Positions 45,919-55,783 of a stretch of DNA of 56,074 nucleotides are shown here, piece by piece. The notes under the pieces are model-generated. The model ran no database searches. It was not told the origin of the DNA and saw only the letters and a program-made list of their open reading frames with translations. Source of the DNA: Snodgrassella alvi SCGC AB-598-O02 (GTDB lineage Bacteria; Pseudomonadota; Gammaproteobacteria; Burkholderiales; Neisseriaceae). Each line of letters opens with the position of its first letter. Within the stretch, counting starts at the first letter, position 1. A program made the position numbers and the translations under genes. The DNA lies in the NCBI GenBank assembly GCA_000725195.1, contig JAIL01000253.1:1-56074 (forward strand). Direction: 5' to 3'.

Positions 45919-47044
45919 GAAAGACACTTCTTTGTTAGAGAATGATGATGATTATAACGATGATTTGCCATTTGGGGCAGATCAATCTGCAGAAAGTTTA
46001 AAAAAATGGATCGTACCAAACGAGCTTGCCGGCTCGCGGCTGGATGCAGCACTAGCCAAATTAATGCCAGACTATTCGCGTAGTCGCTTGACTAGCTGGA
46101 TTAAAGAGGGACATGTTACCGTAAATGATGTAGTTGTCGTACCCAAATTTAAACTCATTGGGGGCGAAAAAATTAACGTTGCCATTCAGGCAGATGAAAT
46201 GCAGTTAGCATTTACGCCTGAGAATATGCCATTGGATATCATTTATGAAGACGATAGCGTTCTGGTGTTGAATAAGCCCGCCGGACTTGTCGTGCATCCG
46301 GCAGCTGGCAATTGGCAGGGGACTTTATTAAATGGGCTTTTGGCCTATTGTCCGTCATTGGCTCAGGTGCCACGTGCTGGCATCGTTCATCGTCTGGATA
46401 AAGATACCAGTGGTTTATTGGTGGTCGCTAAAACTTTGCAGGCTCAAAATCATCTGGTGCGCCAATTACAGCAACGTTCGGTTAAGCGTACCTATCGTGC
46501 TGTTGCCGATGGCGTAGTGCCCTTTGATGGCAAAATTGAAACACTAATCGGGCGGGATCCGCATAATCGTACCCGTATGGCTGTAGTTCCTTTTGGAGGC
46601 AAAGAAGCTATAACTCATGTCAAGGTATTAGAGCGTTATGCAGATTTCAGCTATATTGAATGTCAGCTGGAAACCGGACGTACCCATCAAATTCGGGTAC
46701 ATATGAAAGCAGCTGGTCATCCTTTGGCTGGTGATGCGCTTTATGGCAATCCGCGCCATTCGGCTACCGCAGAAGTGAAGGCTGCCATCAAAGCAATGGC
46801 GCGACAGGCTTTGCACGCCTATCGGCTAAGTTTTATCCATCCGCAGACATTGGAAATTGTCCAGTTTGAAGCTCCGTTGCCAGCAGATATTTATCACTTA
46901 TTATCTGTTTTACGTTTACAGGCTGGTATGAGTTCATCGCTTAGTCATGAAGAAGAATGGCAACAGCGTCTTGAGATCGATGCTGATGATGAGGACTGGG
47001 ATGATGACGATTACGATGTCGATGTAATCTATGTGCGTGATTAA
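45917..47044 (+). CDS. rluD: 23S rRNA pseudouridine synthase RluD
   Basis: Makes pseudouridines 1911, 1915 and 1917 in helix 69 of 23S rRNA. 375 residues. An acidic N-terminal tail is followed by an S4 RNA-binding domain (GSRLDAALAKLMPDYSRSRLTSWIKEG, about residues 31-58). The catalytic block is GIVHRLDKDTSGLLVVAKT, with the essential Asp near residue 161. The C-terminal tail is extremely acidic (DADDEDWDDDDYDVD). The ATG at 45917 lies within the palindrome TCATGA that also starts bamD. No ribosome site is visible, so a downstream start is possible. pgeF follows after 11 bases. Confidence 0.93.
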   Translation: MKDTSLLENDDDYNDDLPFGADQSAESLKKWIVPNELAGSRLDAALAKLMPDYSRSRLTSWIKEGHVTVNDVVVVPKFKLIGGEKINVAIQADEMQLAFTPENMPLDIIYEDDSVLVLNKPAGLVVHPAAGNWQGTLLNGLLAYCPSLAQVPRAGIVHRLDKDTSGLLVVAKTLQAQNHLVRQLQQRSVKRTYRAVADGVVPFDGKIETLIGRDPHNRTRMAVVPFGGKEAITHVKVLERYADFSYIECQLETGRTHQIRVHMKAAGHPLAGDALYGNPRHSATAEVKAAIKAMARQALHAYRLSFIHPQTLEIVQFEAPLPADIYHLLSVLRLQAGMSSSLSHEEEWQQRLEIDADDEDWDDDDYDVDVIYVRD

Positions 47045-47055
47045 GGGAATAGCTG

Positions 47056-47847
47056 ATGACACAATGGGATATGAATCAGGTGCTGGGACTGAAGCATGAT
47101 CAAAATAGTTTTTTTTGCGCAGACTGGCCAGCTCCCGCCAGTGTATACACATTAATCACCACCCGTAAAGGAGGATACAGCCGATCACCCTTTACCTCGC
47201 TTAATGTGGGTATGCACGTCGGCGATGATCCACAGTCTGTACAGTGTAATCGAGATCTGGTGCAGCAACATGTCACCAAACCTTTGGCATATTTGCAACA
47301 AGTGCATGGTACCGAGGTAATTAATGCTCTGGACGCTGTAAGGGCTTTAGAGGCTGGTGAGCCGTGGCAGGCAGATGCCAGCTTTTGCCGATTAGGTAGT
47401 AATGTTGCTTGTGCTATTATGACAGCAGATTGTTTACCTGTGTTATTGTGCGACCGTGCTGGTACAGTAGTTGCCGCTGCCCATGCTGGTTGGCGTGGTT
47501 TGGCCCATGGAATATTACAAAATACTGTTGAAGCCATGCAAATAAACCCAATGGAAATTCTCGCTTATCTGGGGCCTGCGATTGGGCCGGAAGCGTTTGA
47601 AGTTGGCGCAGAAGTACAGCAGGCATTTTGTTTGCATCAGCCCAAAGCCGAAACTGCTTTTGTCGATATTGGTAATGAACATTATCTGGCTGATATTTAT
47701 GCTTTAGCAAGGTTGGCATTGGCTGATGCGGGTGTGCATCAGGTATATGGTGGTACAGAATGCACTGTACTACAACGTGATCGTTATTTTTCTTATCGTC
47801 GTGACGGGCAAACCGGCCGTATGCTTAGTGCAATCTGGCTCGAATAA
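47056..47847 (+). CDS. pgeF: Purine nucleoside phosphorylase, YfiH/PgeF (LACC1-like) family
   Basis: 263-residue cytoplasmic enzyme of the YfiH/DUF152 family, formerly called polyphenol oxidase. It is now known for purine nucleoside phosphorylase/deaminase activity, and E. coli PgeF also edits peptidoglycan precursors. The zinc-site pattern is complete: QQVHGTEV (His, about residue 80), TADCLPVLLCD (Cys, about 125) and AAHAGWRGLAHG (His, about 142), followed by YLGPAIGPEAFEVG. It follows rluD by 11 bases, the usual bacterial order bamD/rluD/pgeF. Confidence 0.93.
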   Translation: MTQWDMNQVLGLKHDQNSFFCADWPAPASVYTLITTRKGGYSRSPFTSLNVGMHVGDDPQSVQCNRDLVQQHVTKPLAYLQQVHGTEVINALDAVRALEAGEPWQADASFCRLGSNVACAIMTADCLPVLLCDRAGTVVAAAHAGWRGLAHGILQNTVEAMQINPMEILAYLGPAIGPEAFEVGAEVQQAFCLHQPKAETAFVDIGNEHYLADIYALARLALADAGVHQVYGGTECTVLQRDRYFSYRRDGQTGRMLSAIWLE

Positions 47848-48181
47848 AAAGCCAATGTTATAAAAATGCTTATATACAAACGACAGTAATTTTTTAGCTA
47901 GGCCATCAACATTATTTTTGTGATAAACCATTAATTTGTACAATTAAGTTGCTGATGATTATGCCAAAATTTCACCTCTATAGTTGATAACATAATGGCG
48001 AAAAATTCCTAATTAAAATGAGAGATAAAACGTTATGGTAAATATATAATATATATTTATTAATTTTTATATAGAAATTGTTTAGAGCTCCATTACGATC
48101 ATGGTTTAATCATTTAATTATGGCAATAAACAATATATAAATTACTTTTTCTCAATTAATATGATCAACAGGGGATAATGA
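47848..48181. other. Intergenic region, no gene seen
   Basis: About 330 AT-rich bases. No hairpin typical of a terminator follows pgeF and no frame is convincing. A GGGG-containing ribosome site lies just before the next gene. Confidence 0.35.
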
Positions 48182-48709
48182 ATGAGTAGTTTTTTTAAAA
48201 AACCTTTTAGTAACAAAATGAAAGATACTGATCTGGATACAACTACGCTTTCTGAACCGGAGCTTACCATTGAACGCGCTAATAAAGAATTACAATTACG
48301 TACGCAGATAGCGATAGATACCATCGGTCTTGATAGTGCTGCATGGTGTGTTGATCTTAATGCTGGTACTATTACTTTTACTAATGATGAAAAAAACATA
48401 GTGGTAACTGCACCAATACAAATAGTAGGTACTTATAATTCAGAGGATAGTACGTGGTTATGGGGATGGGATCACCCATCAGTTAATGAATCTCTTAGTG
48501 TTTCGGCTCAAAAAGTACGAGATTTTGGTACACAATATAATCTGGAAAAACTTACTACACGCAAACTTATAATTTCTTTGGATGATGCTTGGGAATTTGC
48601 TGCACTTGCATGTTATATCGGTGGTGGTGAAGGATGCTATGCCGGATCGTCAGGTCCAACGAGAATATTCATGGTATATGGTACTATGACAATTTCTAAC
48701 AAAGATTAA
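48182..48709 (+). CDS. DUF6882-like cytoplasmic protein
   Basis: 175 residues without signal or membrane segment. The pattern WLWGWDHPSVNESL near residue 91, KVRDFGTQY near 110, then LDDAWEFAALACYIGGGEGCY and a closing IFMVYG strand resembles the DUF6882 family. There the W-W-NPS, vr-FG and AW-A motifs are conserved. Members are often single genes scattered in accessory regions and some sit near toxins, so an immunity or stress role is conceivable but unsupported here. It has its own terminator. Confidence 0.62.
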   Translation: MSSFFKKPFSNKMKDTDLDTTTLSEPELTIERANKELQLRTQIAIDTIGLDSAAWCVDLNAGTITFTNDEKNIVVTAPIQIVGTYNSEDSTWLWGWDHPSVNESLSVSAQKVRDFGTQYNLEKLTTRKLIISLDDAWEFAALACYIGGGEGCYAGSSGPTRIFMVYGTMTISNKD

Positions 48710-48808
48710 TCAACATGATTAATAACAAAAAATACTGCTGACCAAAGGATTCTAGTCTTGTTCTGAAAACAGAATTTGCAAATTAAAATTACAACTTTTT
48801 GGTATGTC

Positions 48809-48846
48809 ATCGCCGTTTTTCAAATGAAGAATCCGGCGATTTTTTA
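48809..48846 (+). terminator. Terminator of the DUF6882-like gene
   Basis: ATCGCCG (48809-48815) pairs with CGGCGAT (48834-48840), with an inner TTC...GAA stem, followed by TTTTT. It is about 100 bases after the stop. Confidence 0.8.
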
Positions 48847-48907
48847 GTTATAAGTATAAGCTCAAAAATCATTATTTCTATTTTGTCCAAAATGTCTAAA
48901 TTAAATT

Positions 48908-48932
48908 ATTTATATTTAAAATAAATATAAAT
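48908..48932. promoter_or_regulatory. Perfect AT-rich palindrome upstream of leuA
   Basis: Two exact 11-base arms (48908-48918 and 48922-48932) with three bases between. Nearby TGTCTAA occurs at 48893-48899 and 48947-48953 and TGTCCAA at 48884-48890. Since LeuA here carries a helix-turn-helix-like extension, this could be an operator. AT-rich palindromes also arise by chance. Confidence 0.35.
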
Positions 48933-48997
48933 TTAACTTGCTTTAATGTCTAATTATACGTATATTAAAATAATAAAATAATTTAAAGCATAATGAT

Positions 48998-50815
48998 ATG
49001 AGTAAATTAGACAAAAAGTCAGTAATGCAACTGAATATCGATCGGCTCATCGCCTATTTTAACGGCGTCAATGCTTTGGCAGAGGCTCTGCAACATTATT
49101 ATCCAGAAGATGCAGTGTCTGCTGCTGCGATTTATAAATGGCGTAAACGTGGTTCATTACCTTTAAATCAGCTACAGAAAATTATTTTAATGGCTGAAAA
49201 ACAAGGTAAACCAATAGATATTAATGTATTTATGCGACACAACCATACTACCCCGGAGAAAATTAAAATGACCAGCACTAATAATCGAGTCATTATTTTT
49301 GATACTACGTTGCGTGATGGGGAGCAATCGCCAGGCGCAGCCATGACTAAAGAAGAAAAAATCCGCATTGCGCGCCAGTTGGAAAAACTTGGTGTAGATG
49401 TTATTGAAGCAGGCTTTGCTGCGGCCAGTGAGGGAGATTTCGATGCTATTCACAGCATTGCCGAAGTAATCCAGCATGCTACGGTGTGTTCATTATGTCG
49501 CGCTAATGAACGTGATGTACGTAAAGCGGGTGAAGCAATTGCTCCTGCCAGCAAAAAACGTATTCATACTTTTATTGCTACCAGTCCTTTGCACATGGAG
49601 CATAAATTGCGCATGAAACCGCAAGAAGTAAAAGAGGCTGCTGTAAAAGCAGTAAAAATTGCGCGTGAATATACTGATGATGTGGAATTTTCCTGTGAAG
49701 ATGCGTTGCGCAGCGACATTAATTTTCTGGCTGAAGTTTGTCAGGCCGTGATTGAAGCAGGTGCAACTACAATTAATATTCCCGATACGGTTGGCTATGC
49801 TATTCCATTTCAGACAGAGGTATTTTTCCGTGAACTGATTCAGAAAACTCCAAATAGTGATAAAGTAATCTGGTCGGCACACTGTCACAACGATTTGGGT
49901 CTGGCTGTTAGTAATTCATTGGCTGCGGTCATTGGCGGAGCCAGACAGGTAGAATGTACCATTAACGGGTTAGGTGAACGGGCTGGTAATGCTAGCCTTG
50001 AAGAAGTGGTGATGGCGTTGAAAACCCGTCACGATGTATTTAATCTGGAAACAGGAATTGATACTACTCAGATTGTGCCTACCTCAAAAATGGTCTCCAC
50101 GATTACCGGTTATCCAATTCAGCCTAATAAAGCCATTGTTGGCGCCAATGCTTTTGCGCATGAATCCGGTATCCATCAGGATGGCGTACTGAAATGCCGG
50201 GAAACATATGAAATTATGTCGGCAGAATCAGTTGGCTGGAGTAATAATCGCCTGACTTTGGGTAAATTATCTGGTCGTAATGCTTTCCGTACTAAACTAC
50301 AGGAGCTGGGCATTGAGCTTGGTAGTGAGGAAGCACTCAATTCTGCCTTTGCCCGCTTTAAAGAGCTGGCAGATAAAAAACGAGAGATCTTCGATGAAGA
50401 TTTACACGCACTGGTATCAGATGAGTTGGTAAGCCGTGCGCCTGATCGCTACAAATATGTTTCTTTATGTATCCATAGTGAAACTGGTGAAGAACCGACT
50501 GCTGAGATAGTCTTTAATACAGATGGCGAAGAAAAACGTGCCAGCAGCCATGGCTCCGGACCGATAGATGCGGTGTTTAAAGCCATTGAATCTAAAGTGA
50601 ACAGTTTTGCCGATTTACAGCTTTATTCGGTAAATGCGATTACTGCTGGCACTGAAAGTCAAGGTGAAGTAACTGTGCGTTTATCACGCGAAGGCTATAT
50701 AGTTAATGGTCAGGGAGCTGATACCGATATTCTCGTCGCCAGCGCCAAAGCTTATTTGTCAGCATTAAATAAGCTGGAAGAAAGTCCGCGTATTAAAGCA
50801 CAGGGCGTAATTTAA
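48998..50815 (+). CDS. leuA: 2-Isopropylmalate synthase with N-terminal helix-turn-helix-like extension
   Basis: First committed enzyme of leucine synthesis, condensing acetyl-CoA with 2-oxoisovalerate. The LeuA part (from Met91, base 49268) is standard: [16 protein letters not shown], metal-binding [18 protein letters not shown], and a C-terminal leucine-feedback domain with [16 protein letters not shown]. Ahead of it in frame lies a 90-residue segment with a short domain, [16 protein letters not shown]...[22 protein letters not shown]. This looks like a Cro/YdaS-type helix-turn-helix. Translation from 49268 alone is possible (GGAG upstream), so the cell may make a 605-residue fusion, a 515-residue enzyme, or both. 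Confidence 0.93.
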   Translation: MSKLDKKSVMQLNIDRLIAYFNGVNALAEALQHYYPEDAVSAAAIYKWRKRGSLPLNQLQKIILMAEKQGKPIDINVFMRHNHTTPEKIKMTSTNNRVIIFDTTLRDGEQSPGAAMTKEEKIRIARQLEKLGVDVIEAGFAAASEGDFDAIHSIAEVIQHATVCSLCRANERDVRKAGEAIAPASKKRIHTFIATSPLHMEHKLRMKPQEVKEAAVKAVKIAREYTDDVEFSCEDALRSDINFLAEVCQAVIEAGATTINIPDTVGYAIPFQTEVFFRELIQKTPNSDKVIWSAHCHNDLGLAVSNSLAAVIGGARQVECTINGLGERAGNASLEEVVMALKTRHDVFNLETGIDTTQIVPTSKMVSTITGYPIQPNKAIVGANAFAHESGIHQDGVLKCRETYEIMSAESVGWSNNRLTLGKLSGRNAFRTKLQELGIELGSEEALNSAFARFKELADKKREIFDEDLHALVSDELVSRAPDRYKYVSLCIHSETGEEPTAEIVFNTDGEEKRASSHGSGPIDAVFKAIESKVNSFADLQLYSVNAITAGTESQGEVTVRLSREGYIVNGQGADTDILVASAKAYLSALNKLEESPRIKAQGVI

Positions 50816-50847
50816 TCAATCTGAATTCTTTCTCTCAATACAAATTA

Positions 50848-50892
50848 AAATGCCTGCCGGTAAACAGTGGAACTGATAACAGGCAGGCATTT
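50848..50892 (+). terminator. Hairpin terminator of leuA
   Basis: AAATGCCTGCC (50848-50858) pairs perfectly with GGCAGGCATTT (50882-50892) around a 23-base loop, 33 bases after leuA. The T-tail is short. Confidence 0.65.
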
Positions 50893-51237
50893 CACATATA
50901 AAAAAATTTCCTATACAAAATTTATGATAAAGTTTATTATATTTTACAAATAGATAGATTTAATCATTTGAATAGATAATTTTTAATCATCAATCAGACT
51001 TATTTTAGTTGTCCACCAAGCCAGTAAATATTCTGTTTATGGGGAAAAAACAAATATTAACCGTTAGGTTATAGGTATTTTTAACAATTATGCATCATTT
51101 GAGTATGGTTGATTTAGGGGTATTTATAGATTTGCAGTTAGCGCACTGTTGCAGCAAATGATCTGGCTTTCTGTTGGTCTGGAATAATTAAAATAATCTA
51201 ATTCAGGTATTTAATTTAATAATTAATCGAGAAAATT
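50893..51237. other. Control region of the urease operon
   Basis: About 345 AT-rich bases with no gene; ureD, which often leads such operons, is absent here. A loose dyad TTTGC...GCAAA lies near 51132-51163. I could not identify a NikR or NtrC site with confidence. Confidence 0.35.
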
Positions 51238-51540
51238 ATGCATTTAACCAGTCGTGAACAGGAAAAATTAATGTTGTTTCTGGCCGGGGAGCTGGCTGCA
51301 AAACGTCGTGCTCGTGGTGTACGACTTAATTACCCTGAGGCTATTGCTTTGATCAGCAGCCAGTTACAGGAAGCAGCGCGTGATGGCAAGAGCGTAGCTG
51401 AACTAATGCAATACGGTGCTACGATACTGACTCGGGACGATGTGATGGAAGGTGTAGCAGACATGGTGCATGAAGTACAGATTGAAGCAACTTTTCCAGA
51501 TGGTACCAAGCTGGTTACTGTGCACCAACCAATTCGCTGA
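51238..51540 (+). CDS. ureA: Urease gamma subunit
   Basis: Small structural subunit (100 residues) of urease, the nickel enzyme splitting urea to ammonia and carbon dioxide. It starts with the classic [23 protein letters not shown] and contains [30 protein letters not shown] and [20 protein letters not shown], all family landmarks. It is first in the visible ure cluster, with an 80-base gap to ureB. Confidence 0.97.
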   Translation: MHLTSREQEKLMLFLAGELAAKRRARGVRLNYPEAIALISSQLQEAARDGKSVAELMQYGATILTRDDVMEGVADMVHEVQIEATFPDGTKLVTVHQPIR

Positions 51541-51620
51541 ATGGCAAAATAAACTTTTCATAATTGTATTTGGCATATTTTACAAAGAATATTAATCAAT
51601 TTTAAGACTGGAAAGTTGCT

Positions 51621-51935
51621 ATGATTCCCGGAGAATATATTCTGGCTGACCAAGATATTGTGGCCAATCAAAATCGCAGAACGCTTACCATTACTGTGAT
51701 TAACAGTGGTGATCGCCCTGTTCAGGTAGGTTCGCACTATCATTTTTATGAAACAAATTCGGCACTGAAATTTGATCGTGCTCAGGCTTGTGGCATGCGA
51801 CTGAATATTCCATCCGGTAATGCAGTTCGCTTTGAACCGGGCGAAGCCAAAACAATTGAATTAACTGAATTTGGTGGTCAAAAAATTGTGTTTGGTTTTC
51901 ATAATGCAGTTAATGGCAAAGTAAATAAAGACTAA
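51621..51935 (+). CDS. ureB: Urease beta subunit
   Basis: 104-residue structural subunit. The sequence MIPGEY at the start, then [53 protein letters not shown] and HNAVNGKV covers the whole family. It is separate from ureA, as in Proteobacteria other than Helicobacter. The gaps to its neighbours (80 and 121 bases) are wider than usual; the second contains a small GGCTG...CAGCC hairpin near 51955-51970. Confidence 0.97.
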   Translation: MIPGEYILADQDIVANQNRRTLTITVINSGDRPVQVGSHYHFYETNSALKFDRAQACGMRLNIPSGNAVRFEPGEAKTIELTEFGGQKIVFGFHNAVNGKVNKD

Positions 51936-52056
51936 CACCAGCGAGACTTTGGTCGGCTGCATTATCAGCCTGCAATGTTTATATTTGTTAGGCAGAAAGT
52001 CATATAAATAGTTTTATGCATACTTAATAATCAATATGAAATAGAGAAATAATATT

Positions 52057-53778
52057 ATGAGTCTGAAAATTTCCCGCCAGCAATATGTTGCTACCTATGG
52101 GCCGACTGTCGGTGATCAAGTAAGATTGGGTGACACCGAGTTATTTGCTGAAGTTGAGCGTGATCTATTGACATATGGTGAAGAAGGTAAATTTGGAGGT
52201 GGTAAATCTATTCGAGACGGAATGGCACAATCCGCTACAGCGCCACGCAGTAATGAAAATGTGCTGGATTTTGTCATTACCAATGTGTTGATACTGGACT
52301 ATTGGGGTATTGTAAAAGCTGATATTGGTATTCGTGATGGCAAAATCGTTGCAGTTGGTCAATCAGGTAATCCGGATACCATGGACGGAGTGCATCCTAA
52401 TATGATTATTGGTGCTGCTACTGAAGTACATAATGGTGCCAACTTAATTGCGACCGCAGGCGGGATAGATACCCATATTCACTTTATTTCACCACAACAA
52501 ATCACTCATGCCATCGAATCGGGCATTACTACCATGATTGGTGGTGGTACCGGTCCGGCCGATGGTACCAATGCCACCACTGTTACGCCGGGAGCGTGGC
52601 ATATTGAAAAAATGTTGCAGGCGGCTGAGCAGGCACCGGTTAATCTGGGTTTTTTCGGCAAAGGCAACTGTGCCACTTTAGAACCATTACGTGAACAAAT
52701 TGCTGCGGGAGCACTGGGGCTAAAGATTCACGAGGACTGGGGCTCAACTGTCGCAGTAATAGATGCATCGCTACAGGTAGCAGATGAAATGGACGTACAG
52801 GTAGCGATTCATACTGATACCTTAAATGAAGGTGGTTTTCTTGAAGATACGATACAGGCAATTAAGGGGCGGGTAATTCATACATTTCATACTGAGGGGG
52901 CTGGCGGGGGACATGCACCTGATATCATTAAAGCAGCAATGTATCCCAACGTATTACCAGCCTCCACCAATCCTACGCGTCCGTTTACCGTTAATACCAT
53001 TGATGAACATTTGGATATGTTGATGGTATGTCACCATCTGGATAAAAGCGTAGCAGAAGATGTGGCTTTTGCTGATTCCCGTATTCGCCCAGAAACGATC
53101 GCAGCTGAAGATATTTTGCATGATATGGGCGTATTTTCAATTATGAGTTCCGATTCACAGGCCATGGGCAGAGTAGCAGAAGTCATCGTGCGTACCTGGC
53201 AAACTGCCGATAAAATGAAACAGCAGCGTGGCCGTCTGGCAGAGGAAACCGGTGCCAATGACAACTTCCGTATTAAGCGATATCTGGCTAAATACACCAT
53301 AAATCCGGCAATTGCTCAGGGTATCAGCGATTATGTCGGTTCAATTGAAGCAGGCAAAATTGCTGATCTGGTGTTGTGGAAACCTGCCTTTTTTGGGGTT
53401 AAGCCGGAAATTATTATCAAGGGCGGCAGCATCAGTTATGCACGTATGGGTGATCCGAATGCCTCCATTCCGACACCGCAGCCAGTTATTTACCGGCCGA
53501 TGTTTGGAGCGCTGGGGCGTGCTGTTCAGGATACTGCCGTGTTGTTTGTTTCTCAGGCGGGTGTGAATAATGATATTCGTCGTCAATATGGTTTAATTAA
53601 ACAAACCCTACCGGTACGCAATTGTCGTTCAATAGGCAAAAAAGACCTCATTCACAATAATGCTATGCCAGAAATTAGTGTGAATCCCGAAACATATGAA
53701 GTACGGGTCAATGGCGAGCATATAACCTGTGAACCAGCCAGCAAAGTAGCTTTGGCTCAGCGGTATTTTCTGTTTTAA
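52057..53778 (+). CDS. ureC: Urease alpha subunit (catalytic)
   Basis: 573-residue catalytic subunit in the cytoplasm. Nickel ligands [14 protein letters not shown] (HxH near residue 138), the carbamylated lysine in [11 protein letters not shown] (about 221), histidines in [13 protein letters not shown] (about 250) and [15 protein letters not shown] (about 276), and the active-site flap MVCHHLD with its histidine (about 324-330) are all intact. So is [12 protein letters not shown]-like [12 protein letters not shown]. Nothing suggests inactivation. ureE follows after 26 bases. Confidence 0.98.
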   Translation: MSLKISRQQYVATYGPTVGDQVRLGDTELFAEVERDLLTYGEEGKFGGGKSIRDGMAQSATAPRSNENVLDFVITNVLILDYWGIVKADIGIRDGKIVAVGQSGNPDTMDGVHPNMIIGAATEVHNGANLIATAGGIDTHIHFISPQQITHAIESGITTMIGGGTGPADGTNATTVTPGAWHIEKMLQAAEQAPVNLGFFGKGNCATLEPLREQIAAGALGLKIHEDWGSTVAVIDASLQVADEMDVQVAIHTDTLNEGGFLEDTIQAIKGRVIHTFHTEGAGGGHAPDIIKAAMYPNVLPASTNPTRPFTVNTIDEHLDMLMVCHHLDKSVAEDVAFADSRIRPETIAAEDILHDMGVFSIMSSDSQAMGRVAEVIVRTWQTADKMKQQRGRLAEETGANDNFRIKRYLAKYTINPAIAQGISDYVGSIEAGKIADLVLWKPAFFGVKPEIIIKGGSISYARMGDPNASIPTPQPVIYRPMFGALGRAVQDTAVLFVSQAGVNNDIRRQYGLIKQTLPVRNCRSIGKKDLIHNNAMPEISVNPETYEVRVNGEHITCEPASKVALAQRYFLF

Positions 53779-53804
53779 AGTAATAATATTGATATACAAA
53801 TAAT

Positions 53805-54320
53805 ATGAATCTAATCATCCAATCCATTATCGGCACGCTGCAAACACTTAAGCAGCAACAGCAAATCACGACGCAGATGTTGGATACAGTTAGTCTGCAA
53901 TGGTTTGAAGCAGACCGGCGTATTATTCGTACCACAACTACAGGTGGGCGCGAAATTGCTTTTCGCCTGCTGAAAGAGGGGCAGCGACTGCATCATGATG
54001 ATGTGGTTTATCTGGATAAACAGCTGGTCATTGCAGTGCAAATTGAGCCAAGTGAAGTCATGGTACTTGCTCCGCAAACTTTGCCGGAAATGGCACGTGC
54101 CTGCTATGAAATCGGCAATAAACACACACCACTGTTTCTGGATGGTAATGAATTGCTGTTGCCGTTCGATAAACCTTTATTTGAGTGGCTGCAGGCTGCC
54201 GGATTTGCACCGACACGTCAGCAACGAAGATTAAGTGAACAGTTGCGGGCTAATTCAGCGCCGGGTATCGGCGCAGGACACATCCATAGCCATGATATAA
54301 CCGGCCATCACCATCATTAA
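53805..54320 (+). CDS. ureE: Urease accessory protein UreE (nickel chaperone)
   Basis: 171-residue nickel-binding metallochaperone that delivers nickel to the UreDFG-apourease complex. N-terminal peptide-binding domain, then the ferredoxin-like metal domain with EIGNKHTPLFLDGNELLLP, including the conserved interface histidine. A histidine-rich tail, GHIHSHDITGHHHH, extends nickel storage. It lies between ureC and ureF in the normal order. Confidence 0.95.
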   Translation: MNLIIQSIIGTLQTLKQQQQITTQMLDTVSLQWFEADRRIIRTTTTGGREIAFRLLKEGQRLHHDDVVYLDKQLVIAVQIEPSEVMVLAPQTLPEMARACYEIGNKHTPLFLDGNELLLPFDKPLFEWLQAAGFAPTRQQRRLSEQLRANSAPGIGAGHIHSHDITGHHHH

Positions 54321-54333
54321 TGAATTGCACTAT

Positions 54334-55053
54334 ATGTCCGGCTCAGACCGAAAAATTGATATAGAAACACTGACACGAGCAGGTTTATTGCTGCAACTGG
54401 CCGACCCGACGCTACCAATAGGTGGTTTTAATCATTCCGGAGGGCTGGAGACTTTTGTTCAGCAAGGCATTATTCATGATGCTGTTACACTGAAAGCATT
54501 TGCTGAAACACAGCTAAAGCAAAACTGGTTACATAATGATGGTGCTTACATGTCTCTGGCTTATACTGCTGCTACTGAACATAATCTGAATGCCCTGATA
54601 TCTCTGGACAGACAGATAGGGGCGACAAAAATCGCACGTGAATTACGGGAAAGCAGTTATAAGCTCGGCATACGCCTGCTGAAAATTTTTGCACCACATA
54701 CCAGCGCAGCAATAGTGGCTTCCTATCAGGCTGCGTTAACAGCACAGCAGGTACGCGGGTTTTACCCGCTGGTATTTGGATTACTTGCTGCGTCCATGCA
54801 ACTGGATAAAGCGGCTGCATTGCAGGCATTTTATTACAATGCCGTAGTAGGTTTAATTACCAACGGAGTTAAGCTGATACCGCTCAGCCAGATGGCTGGA
54901 CAGGAAATGTTAATTGAATTGCATGCAGTAATAACTCATATCGTTATTGCAAGTATGCAACCGCAACAACAGCAACTTGGCGCTACAACACTGGCAACGG
55001 ACATTCGGGCAATGCAGCACGAGCGTTTGTATAGCCGTTTGTATATGAGTTAA
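54334..55053 (+). CDS. ureF: Urease accessory protein UreF
   Basis: Helical protein that joins UreD and UreG on apourease and gates nickel insertion. 239 residues from ATG 54334; an in-frame TTG at 54325 would add three residues and neither has a strong ribosome site. Family motifs LLQLADPTLPIGGFNHSGGLETFVQQG (about residues 21-47) and the C-terminal LIPLSQMAGQEML are present. It starts 13 bases after ureE. Confidence 0.94.
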   Translation: MSGSDRKIDIETLTRAGLLLQLADPTLPIGGFNHSGGLETFVQQGIIHDAVTLKAFAETQLKQNWLHNDGAYMSLAYTAATEHNLNALISLDRQIGATKIARELRESSYKLGIRLLKIFAPHTSAAIVASYQAALTAQQVRGFYPLVFGLLAASMQLDKAAALQAFYYNAVVGLITNGVKLIPLSQMAGQEMLIELHAVITHIVIASMQPQQQQLGATTLATDIRAMQHERLYSRLYMS

Positions 55054-55075
55054 TGTCTCAACACTGGAGGAAAAC

Positions 55076-55633
55076 ATGAAAAAAATATTTGCTTTGTTAT
55101 TATTAACCCCGGCATTTGCTTTTGCTCATCCCGGACACCTTACGGAAGGCTGGATGGCAGGCGTTCAGCATCCGCTCAGTGGCTGGGATCATCTGCTGGC
55201 TATGGTAGCAGTGGGTTTATGGGCGGCAACTTTTCAGGGTAAAGCACGCTGGCTGATTCCCGTTACCTTTGTCAGTGTGATGACTGCCGGATTTGTGATG
55301 GGAGCGCAGGATATCCGAATGCCAATGCTGGAGCAGGGGATTGCCGCTTCCGTACTGGTATTGGGGCTGGCTGCGGCCTGGTTGAAAAAAGTACCGGCAG
55401 GTGCCGCTATGCTGCTGGTTGGTCTGTTTGCTTTGTTTCATGGTATTGCACATGGTGCCGAAATGGGCTCACATGGTGCATTCAGTTATGCCTGTGGCTT
55501 TATTATTGCGACGGCGGTTTTGCATGCCATCGGATTTGCACTGGGTACTGTAATGAGTAAACATCAGTGGGTATTACGTTTTACCGGCAGTGTGATTGGT
55601 CTGATTGGTTTTGGTATGCTGTTTGCAGGCTGA
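55076..55633 (+). CDS. ureJ: HupE/UreJ-family nickel transport protein
   Basis: 185-residue membrane protein with a signal-like first helix ending FAFAHPGH, followed by six further hydrophobic segments. The HPGH motif at the processed N-terminus and the block GVQHPLSGWDHLLAMVAVG (about residues 30-48), with FHGIAHGAEM near 120, are the HupE/UreJ metal-binding hallmarks. It probably imports nickel for urease. GGAGG precedes the ATG. It sits between ureF and ureG. Confidence 0.93.
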   Translation: MKKIFALLLLTPAFAFAHPGHLTEGWMAGVQHPLSGWDHLLAMVAVGLWAATFQGKARWLIPVTFVSVMTAGFVMGAQDIRMPMLEQGIAASVLVLGLAAAWLKKVPAGAAMLLVGLFALFHGIAHGAEMGSHGAFSYACGFIIATAVLHAIGFALGTVMSKHQWVLRFTGSVIGLIGFGMLFAG

Positions 55634-55783
55634 TAACAATACCCGGATAAAATCAGTTCAGACAGAAATGGCTTCTGAACTGATTGTTTAATAAACAAGC
55701 TGTTCTATCTGAATAGAAGCAGCTGAGTTAGTCGTGAAATACTGTATCAGACCGAGTAAACGGAATGGTGCAGAAGGAACACC

